The notes below the pieces were generated by a model, which searched no databases, was not told the DNA's origin, and was given only the letters and a program-made list of their open reading frames with translations. Shown here piece after piece: positions 55,829-64,000 of a DNA stretch of 64,000 bases (within the stretch, counting starts at the first letter, position 1; every line of letters begins with the position of its first letter). The DNA is taken from positions 51,241,125-51,305,124 of the forward strand of contig OZ020592.1 in NCBI GenBank assembly GCA_963971535.1. The letters are read 5' to 3'. Made by a program: the position numbers and the translations under genes. Source of the DNA: Notolepis coatsorum. Lineage: Eukaryota > Chordata > Actinopteri > Aulopiformes > Paralepididae.

Positions 55829-56332
55829 GGGACCCCAGCCTGCTGGTGCTGTGGTTCTGCAGCTGGATACATCTCGTTCGATTACATCCAGCTCGATTGC
55901 TTATCCTGTCTGGGTAACCCGGATGTTGGTTTTTTACATCGAATTCCATACACCGCAATTATGCATCGAATTTTTGACATCGAATTATATACACCACAAT
56001 TATGCATCGAATTTTTTTTTGGCGTCGAATTGAATTTTATTATGCATTCGAATTGTTTTATTAACACTGCATTTTTATTTCGCATAGGTAAATTCAGAGC
56101 AAAGAAATTCAGATACATGATTTTCAAAGTATTTATTTGCAATGGTATAAATTCTGTGTCTGAAACTATAAATGCGGTGTCTGAAAAAATTCAGATACAA
56201 AAATGCGGTGTCTGAAAAAATTCAGATACATGTTTTCAAATTCAGATACATGTTTTCAAAGTTATTATTTTCAATGCTATAAATGCGGTGTCTGATTAAA
56301 TTCAAATACTTCTGGCACTCATTTGCTTCCAT
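55829..56332. repeat. Foldback right arm, outer segment and tip
   Basis: Inverse of 21490-21975 with few differences; the left arm has one extra CAGACACCGCATTTCTGTATC block. Tip reads CTTCCAT before the ACATCCCT duplication. Confidence 0.85.
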
Positions 56333-56340
56333 ACATCCCT
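56333..56340. repeat. Right target-site duplication of the foldback element
   Basis: ACATCCCT, identical to 21482-21489. Confidence 0.8.

Positions 56341-57093
<753 letters not shown>

Positions 57094-57156
<63 letters not shown>
57094..57156. repeat. (CT)n microsatellite
   Basis: About 63 bp of CT. Confidence 0.95.
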
Positions 57157-57160
<4 letters not shown>

Positions 57161-57483
57161 TCTTATCGACTCTTCCAGTTTGAGACCGTTAGTCATCGGT
57201 GTCATTGCGTGAGACTTTTTAGGTTAAGACAGTGTTTATGTAAATGATGTGGCTAGAATCTGACGATTCTGATCGCTGCTGCACCCTTGTGGTTACCTGC
57301 AGTTAAAGACTGGATCAAGGGTGCACTGCAGGATGGGACCAGTTACCATAGTGTGAAATGGCACACACTGCCATGCCAGCAAGAAAATGAAGTAGTTTTT
57401 CCACTTTTATTAAAAATAACTGAATTGTCTTGTTGTTGGATAGACGATTTGAGTGAATCAGTTAAGCTAAGATAAGATACTCC
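57157..57483. other. Unassigned sequence
   Basis: No gene is seen. A TAAGATAAGATACTCCTTC at 57466-57484 resembles the LINE tail motif of 20208 and 60408. Confidence 0.4.
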
Positions 57484-57858
57484 TTCGGGCGGCTGGGTGG
57501 CACAGCGGACATTGCGCTCGTCACCAACGCAAGAGACACCAGGTTCGACTCCGGCTGTCGGCACTGCCTCCGGCTTGGACCAGTCGTCATACTAACTCAT
57601 TTGGCAGAGTTAGCGGGTGGAAGTCGATGGGTGGTAATCTGGACGTTGTGGACAGCGACTCCTACAGGTCGGTTGGGGACGCCTGCACAGCAGAGACAGG
57701 AAATAGCGGGGGTAGTGTGAGCCTCCGACACGTTACACCTCGCCAATGAGGGTCCGCGCTGGCAGGTGAAAAGATGTGACATGCTGCCTCCTCGTGTACC
57801 GGAGGGGACACATGATGCAAGGCTTCTATCCTCCCTACAACCGGCCTGTGGGGGCATA
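57484..57858 (+). repeat. tRNA-derived SINE copy (375 bp)
   Basis: The head has A-box TGGCACAGCGG and B-box GGTTCGACTCC at tRNA-like spacing (57500-57555). The body includes GTGTGAGCCTCCGACACGTT and ACATGCTGCCTCCTCGTG, found in a widespread teleost SINE. It ends next to the (AGTA)n array. Confidence 0.65.
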
Positions 57859-59075
<1,217 letters not shown>

Positions 59076-59303
59076 TATTGCTCAGGGGCGTATTTGACGC
59101 CGGGGACATCGGAAAGTGTCCCCCCCACGTTTTACCGTCCAAAGAGCTGAGTCTGACTACCTGTTCTATTATTATGCAAAGAGCAGTAGATGGGGGTCGC
59201 ATTCTTGCCCTGCAAGGGCCAAGTACCCACTCGCTAAAGTACTTGTCTTTGCATAATAATAGCTCGGGTCGTCAGCCTAGGTGTGTGTTAAAATACGTCA
59301 AAC

Positions 59304-59839
59304 ATATTGTTTACACTGTCTTTCTTCTATTATAACCCTCCCAAATCATATTCAGAAAGTATCACAGAGACTTCTATTGACCAAGGAATTAGTTATTATT
59401 TCGCGGTTTATTCACATAACGTTATATTGTTTACACTGTCTTTCTTCTATTATAACCCTCCCAAATCATATTCAGAAAGTATCACAGAGACTTCTATTGA
59501 CCAAGGAATTAGTTATTATTTCGCAGTTTATTCACATAACGTTATATTGTTTACACTGTCTTTCTTCTATTATAACCCTCCCAAATCATATTCAGAAAGT
59601 ATCACAGAGACTTCTATTGACCAAGGAATTAGTTATTATTTCGCGGTTTATTCACATAACGTTATATTGTTTACACTGTCTTTCTTCTATTATAAGCCTC
59701 CCAAATCATATTCAGAAAGTATCACAGAGACTTCTATTGACCAAGGAATTAGTTATTATTTCGCAGTTTATTCACATAACGTTATATTGTTTACACTGTC
59801 TTTCTTCTATTATAACCCTCCCAAATCATATTCAGAAAG
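59304..59839. repeat. 120-bp tandem repeat, 4.5 copies, inside the hAT element
   Basis: ATATTGTTTACACTGTC starts at 59304, 59424, 59544, 59664 and 59784 (partial). Units differ at single positions (CGCGG/CGCAG, AACCC/AAGCC), with a CGCGG/CGCAG alternation suggesting that 240-bp pairs were duplicated. The period is a multiple of three, which explains long open frames. Confidence 0.95.
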
Positions 59840-60077
59840 GCACACACACAACATATTCCAGTTAACGGTATATTTTTTTAATGATTCGTTATGGCGTAAT
59901 CAATACTTCCATGCGTATAAATTGCGTTTGCGACCTCCGTGTTTTGGGGGTAGTCATCAGAAACCTCGGATCCGGGATTCGCTCCCATCCGTCGGGCAAG
60001 AACTGTGGGTTTTCAGCCTCTCTCTCTGGAGCTTAACGGAGTTTCTGGAGGAGTTTCTGGAGGAGCTTGTCGCGGCT

Positions 60078-60165
60078 CATGCGCATGCGCACGCTCAACC
60101 AATCAGAGAGGGGCTTCGCTCAACCAATCAGAGAGGGGTCTGCAGAAATAGAGTTCAACCAATCA
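60078..60165. promoter_or_regulatory. NRF1 palindrome plus three CCAAT boxes in the hAT element
   Basis: TGCGCATGCGCA at 60080-60091 is the perfect NRF1 consensus. AACCAATCAGAGAGGGG follows three times (CCAAT at 60099, 60124 and 60159). NRF1 and NF-Y sites together are typical of CpG-rich housekeeping-type promoters. Activity is inferred only. Confidence 0.55.
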
Positions 60166-60315
60166 GAGAGGGGTCTGCAGAAATGCGGCTACGAAATGTA
60201 GAGACGCAGAGGGCGTGGGGGGGGGGCCCTAACCCCCCCCCATCGACGTCACTCGCCACGCCCCCAAATCTGTCCCCGGCACACATTGAGAGAGAGTTAC
60301 GCCACTGATATTGCT

Positions 60316-60407
60316 TAAGCAACGTTCAAGACAGGGGAGGGAAGAATTGGCACATTGGAATTGGGATGGGAGAAAAATAGAAAAAGAGGAGAAAAAGTGG
60401 ATAAAAA
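60316..60407. other. Unassigned purine-rich sequence
   Basis: Short purine-rich stretch between the hAT element and a LINE tail. Confidence 0.4.
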
Positions 60408-60760
60408 AAAAGATAAGATACTCCTTTATTGATCCCCTTGGGGAAATTCGGGTGTCATACTGTAGCAGCATGGGGTAGGGGGGAGGGTACAGGTATGGGC
60501 AGGGTAATAGTAGAAAGTCATAAACATAGGCAATACAATTAGATAAAAAAATGTATATACGTATATGAAAGATTTATAAATAAACAGTGTAAACAATATA
60601 ATTGACTCTGAATATAAGAATATGATAAAGTAAACAGTGTAATCAAAGATGCAGATAAGGGTCTGTAATGCCCTATCAGTTATATTATATGTTACAATAA
60701 ATATGGGCAATAAAGAATTAGAATCTGAATATATACTATGAGTAAAGTAAAGTAAACAGT
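60408..60760 (-). repeat. LINE 3' end copy with AGATA tail
   Basis: AGATAAGATACTCCTTTATT followed by CCCCTTGGGGAAATTC and GGTACAGGTATGGGCAGGG, colinear with 20208-20415 and longer. Minus-strand 3' UTR of a LINE; no ORF retained. Confidence 0.6.
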
Positions 60761-61555
60761 ATACACAGGTGCATTAGTCATGGTGCATTAGTCATAATGC
60801 ACACAAAATGCACAAGATACATTCCTACAAATGACTGCTAAAGATCCTCAGACAGATTACAGAAAAAGGGTTACAGAAGATATTGTACAGTGATATATTA
60901 TGAGACCGTGTACGGATATGATAGAACTATCTATGTTGATGTGTTTTGGGTTTACCTCGTACTTAGGGTCTAAAAGCCACAATATTCATCTCAGACTGGA
61001 GGACGGCGGTGACTCAGTGGAATGATAATAGCATTCTGTGTGGGTCTGTGTAGTGTTTGTGACCTGAGTGTGTCATGTCTGTTCAGTTCTCGTCTCCTGG
61101 CGTTACCTCCCACACTCCATGCAGAGCTGTCTCTACGCCTGTACGTCACAGCCTGCTACACAACTCTGGCCAAGAGAGCTCAAATCTGGACAAAATCCGG
61201 ACATCCGTGACCAAATTAGTTTGAAAGAGAATGCTTTGAATTGGGTGTATATATACATTGATGAGTCATGCAGTGATAGTTATCAGAAAGTTAAACCGAC
61301 TATATTTTCTGCATAAGGAAACCATACCTTTATCGCATGCGTTCATCTGTGTTTGAATGAATGAATTGATTCACATACACACACACGACATATTACATAA
61401 ACATATCTTCATGGTGAGAACATCATTGTCAAGATTGTGTGCGTGTGCCAGGTCTCCCAAGAAGCTATTTAAAGCTCACAAATATAAACAAACAAAAACA
61501 TACAACATGGATAGGCTTACACACCTACCTACTAACATACATACAACATAGATAC
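60761..61555. other. Unassigned sequence
   Basis: No gene or clear repeat is seen. A plus-strand open frame at 61022-61210 has no recognisable domain. Confidence 0.4.
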
Positions 61556-61557
61556 AT

Positions 61558-61727
61558 ACATCCGTGTTTCTTGAAGCCAGTGTCAAGAGGTTTAGCTGCA
61601 CTGGTTCACCCTTTGTGTTGAGAGCCTTTGCTGTCCTTTCGAGGATAAAGGTTGTGTCACTTTGTGTATCGAGGAGTGCGTACACCAGAACTTCACGGCG
61701 TGGCTCACCTGTAGATGACACCCACAC
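61558..61727 (-). pseudogene. BEL/Pao-3 protease fragment
   Basis: VWVSSTGEPRREVLVYALLD with the active site LLDTQSDTTFI (about 61645-61680), characteristic of BEL/Pao aspartic proteases. It stops matching after LLTLASR, near 61575. Confidence 0.75.
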
Positions 61728-61732
61728 TGGAA

Positions 61733-62495
61733 TTATTGTGGATGTATGAGTGTCCCCATCCTTCTGGATGACTCTAAATGTTGTTGCCTGGTTTTGTGGC
61801 TGAGTATTTGTACCTTTGTCTTTGTACTTATCACTGTTCCTTCTCCATCAGGCCTTGGTGCCATCCTTTCTTCCGTGTTGCGCGCATCATGGAGGCAAGT
61901 TGGATGTCTTCTATCACAGATCTCGCAGGTGTTTCTATCTCTACAGTCCTTGGCGCGATGGCCAGACTTCAGACAGCCGAAGCACCACTGATTTTCTTGA
62001 ACAAACTTGATTCGTTCTAAGATGGTCTTCTGCATAAACTTGCGACACCTTTGTAGACTGTGTCCTGCCTTCTCACAGAAGACACAGCTTGTGGCGACGG
62101 CTGTCTCATGTAAACTGGTTGCTAAGACCCTTGCTCCAGGGTCCCTGCTTCTTGAGACCATGTCCCGAATACTTTCCCTTGGGTTCAGGGCCTGAAGCGA
62201 TGTTATTGGTCTGCAAGCGATTCTGGCTTCACATGTGAGGAACTTGACGAACTGGCTGAAGCTCGGGAACCTGTGCGTTTCGTCTCCTGTGGCTACGACT
62301 TCCCTATTCCATCTTGAAGTCACCCAGTCTGGAAGTTTAGCGAGTATTTTCTGGTTCTCGTTGCAATCGTTAAGTATTTCAAGACCGCTGACCTGAGACA
62401 TGGCAGCCTCACAGCTGTGCAGGAAATTGGCGAGTTCTTGAAGTTCCCCACTGCCTTTGGCGCTTATCTTGGGCCAAGAATCAGAGCTTCTCTCT
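61733..62495 (-). pseudogene. gag: BEL/Pao-3 Gag, C-terminal part with zinc knuckles
   Basis: Continues the Gag core (SWPKISAKGSGELQELANFL, KLPDWVTSRWNREV). Zinc knuckles CVFCEKAGHSLQRC (62070-62110) and CFGCLKSGHRAKDC (61945-61985), then CEICDRRHPTCLH. The upstream Met at 62527 lies before the frameshift point and is not the true start. It ends at 61733, where coding shifts to the protease frame. Confidence 0.8.
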
Positions 62496-63872
62496 GAAGG
62501 CCCTGGCACGAAGGAATGGATTGCCATATCGCTCCTCTAGGAGGTGCCATGTTGCATAATAGGCTTCCTCTGTGCTTAGTACGCAGTAGCTCTCTATGGC
62601 CTTCTTGGCAGCTCCACCCACGTACCTGCGTAGATAGTATATCTTCTCTGCGGCTGGTATGGTCTTCCTGTCAACAAGCGTCCGAAAGGACACCTTCCAG
62701 TCGTTGTATCTTAGTGGGTCACTATTGAACACTGAGGGTTCAGGTATAGGCATATGACTTGCACTGATGGATTCTGTAACCAATCTGACAAGAGCTGCTG
62801 TACTGTCTTCAGCTCTGTCTTCTTGTGATACAGCTGGCGGTAGAGCCAGCTGATGTGACTGCCTTGGGTGTGCGGATGCCTGCGGTGGCGCCTGGTACCG
62901 TTCTGGCCCTGATGGTGCTGCAGCTGGCAGCGGGGGTTGCATTGGTGGTGCTGGAGACCGGACTTCCTCTTTCACAGTGACGCCTGTGAAACGCCCGTCT
63001 TGACACGCCTGTCTGTCTCCAGCTGGGTAGTCACTTTGGCTGGCTGCTTGAGCTGCCTGTAGCTTCTGCATGGCTTCCAATAGCGTTCCTTCTCTGCGTT
63101 TAGCCTCTAGCCTTCTTTGTCTTTCTGCGGTTTCAGCACCCTGCTGCACCTTTCTTTCCGCGGTTTCAGCCTCTTGCTTGGCTTTTCTTTCCGCGGTTTC
63201 AGCCTCTTGCTTGGCTTTTCTCTTGGCGTTTTCAGCATCCACTTGTGCCTTTAACTGTGCATCTTCGGCTTCCAGTTTCTGAAGTGCTTCAAGGTGCTCC
63301 TCTTGCTCTCGCAAGCCGTCTATGACGGCTTGTCTAGCCACAATGTCAGCGGCTGAGCTTTTCCTGCTTGCTGCGGAGGAGTTACTGTGGCGAGAGCTGG
63401 TGCCTGTCCTGGCTGAGGATACCGACCCTCTCTCGCTCCCGCCTGCTTCTTCCAGCCCGTGACCTCTAGGCTTTGTTGCCTCGCACAGTCTCTTTGCAAG
63501 TATCTCTGTTTGTGTGGTGCAGCGGTCGATGATGCGCCGTGCCGGTATGTCCGGCGCTCCAAGGCTCTTCCACGCATCATAAGCCGCATCCAGCCTATTA
63601 ACGGCACTGCATACTGTAGCGACGTGTTTAACTAGGTTGAGTGAGCCCGGGGTACCCAGCGCGTTCTCAGCTTCCCGCATCACCGCCTGCCATCTTTCCT
63701 TGCATGTATTGAACCGCCGTGCAATCTTTCCTTTTTGCTCATCCTTCCGTTGTTGAGCCTTTCCCGTCAACTTGCGGTCTCTAGGGCTGCCTTTGCCTTC
63801 TGCCTCGGGTAGTGGCGCGTCGGGGCCATCTGCCTCCAAAACCATGTTGGTCTGGCTGCCACTCTCAGACAT
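62481..63872 (-). pseudogene. gag: BEL/Pao-3 Gag, N-terminal part
   Basis: Start at 63872 (MSESGSQTNMVLEADG). Residues 30-170 are basic and helical; residues about 190-290 form a coiled coil with an 11-residue repeat (KQEAETAERKA, encoded by a 33-bp tandem repeat at 63120-63220). A Pro-rich linker follows, then a capsid-like DUF1759-type core (PLRYNDWKVSFRTLVDRK, YYLRRYVGGAAKKAIESY). The frame ends at 62481 after FREKL through a 1-bp insertion; coding continues in another frame. Confidence 0.8.
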
Positions 63873-64000
63873 CTTGATTTAATGCAAGGATGTTCAATGT
63901 TCTAGAATGTTCCGCTATGACTTCATCCTGAACGTTCCAGAATGTTGTGGCAGCGGTAATGTTCTAGAATCACTGTGGTGCTGCTGCTGGAGCATCAAGT
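63873..64000. other. Leader region of BEL/Pao-3, up to the window edge
   Basis: Non-coding sequence upstream of the Gag start with the heat-shock-like motifs. A primer-binding site or LTR boundary is not recognisable before the window ends. Confidence 0.4.
63899..63971. promoter_or_regulatory. Heat-shock-element-like motifs in the BEL/Pao-3 leader
   Basis: GTTCTAGAATGTTCC (63899-63913) has three perfectly spaced inverted nGAAn pentamers. GTTCCAGAATGTTG (63934-63947) and GTTCTAGAATC (63961-63971) are weaker. HSF1 binding is possible but unproven. Confidence 0.45.

Larger units (their letters stand above)
21490..56332. mobile_element. Giant foldback-type transposon with nested insertions (34.8 kb)
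   Basis: The tips are exact inverted copies starting ATGGAAG and continuing AAATGAGTGCCAGAAG. The 8-bp sequence ACATCCCT flanks both ends (21482-21489 and 56333-56340). Segments occur in mirrored order: 21490-22080 matches 54655-54735 plus 55825-56332; 22084-22310 matches 54475-54655; 22310-22650 matches 54147-54475; 22650-23345 matches 44218-44636; the GATT units and 9-bp arrays match at the inside. Nested insertions account for about 24 kb, leaving about 11 kb. An 8-bp duplication is known for hAT, P, Zisupton and sea-urchin TU foldback elements; long arms with internal tandem repeats fit the foldback style best. No transposase is seen, so it needs help in trans. Confidence 0.75.
59083..60307. 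mobile_element. hAT-type non-autonomous element (1.22 kb)
   Basis: ATATTGCT flanks both ends (59075-59082 and 60308-60315), an 8-bp duplication. Ends begin CAGGGGCGTATTT and, inverted, CAGTGGCGTAACT, the CAG-type tips of hAT elements; GCCGGGGACA follows on both sides. It lies at the 5' edge of the LINE. The interior has a 120-bp tandem repeat and a promoter-like cluster. No transposase is present. Confidence 0.85.
61558..63872 (-). mobile_element. BEL/Pao-3: 5' coding part of a second BEL/Pao lineage
   Basis: Gag and protease of a BEL/Pao element unrelated in detail to BEL-1/2. It is oriented leftward; the 5' LTR would lie beyond the right edge. The protease ends near 61580, after which sequence is not BEL-like, so the rest of pol is deleted or separated. 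Two frame changes are seen. Confidence 0.8.

Noticed and set aside
59307-60308. A 333-codon frame in the hAT element
   Set aside because: Produced by the 120-bp tandem repeat and carrying no transposase motif.

Overview
The window looks like teleost fish DNA. It is packed with microsatellites, tRNA-derived SINEs, L1-type and other LINE remnants, BEL/Pao and Ty3/gypsy (sushi-type) retrotransposons, and hAT- and piggyBac-like non-autonomous DNA transposons. No host protein-coding gene could be supported. All real reading frames belong to mobile elements and most are damaged. The identification as teleost is an inference from the family mix.

Layout. 1-6.8 kb: an LTR-like promoter/polyA segment, a 213-bp satellite, a 33-bp minisatellite, a SINE, and an uninterrupted 1.37-kb (GACA)n block bordered by GATA. 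6.8-10.2 kb: a sushi-like Ty3/gypsy element with a 5-bp target duplication, a self-priming binding site, and an internal deletion that removed integrase. 10.2-21.4 kb: LINE and SINE fragments, two piggyBac-like elements, and a 35-bp minisatellite of about 38 copies into which a gypsy 3' end has inserted.

21.49-56.33 kb is one structure and the main find. It is a 34.8-kb foldback-type element with an 8-bp target duplication (ACATCCCT) and long inverted arms whose segments occur in mirrored order. The arms carry GATT-tract units of roughly 65-90 bp, each with an outward-facing AATAAA and often a full CRE palindrome, plus 9-bp arrays. Later insertions sit inside it like nested dolls. In the left arm a 5'-truncated L1 (L1-A) contains a second L1 (L1-B), which contains a full-length BEL element (BEL-1). 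In the right arm a piggyBac-like element contains a second BEL element (BEL-2). Target duplications can be read at nearly every level. Subtracting the insertions leaves about 11 kb. No transposase was found, so it is probably non-autonomous.

BEL-1 and BEL-2 have near-identical LTRs (recent insertions), the same tRNA-Tyr-type primer site and all integrase residues, but different reverse-transcriptase damage. 56.3-64 kb: microsatellites, a SINE, a LINE, a 1.2-kb hAT-type element with an 8-bp duplication carrying an NRF1 + triple-CCAAT cluster, and the 5' gag-protease part of a third, different BEL/Pao element entering from the right edge with heat-shock-element-like motifs in its leader.
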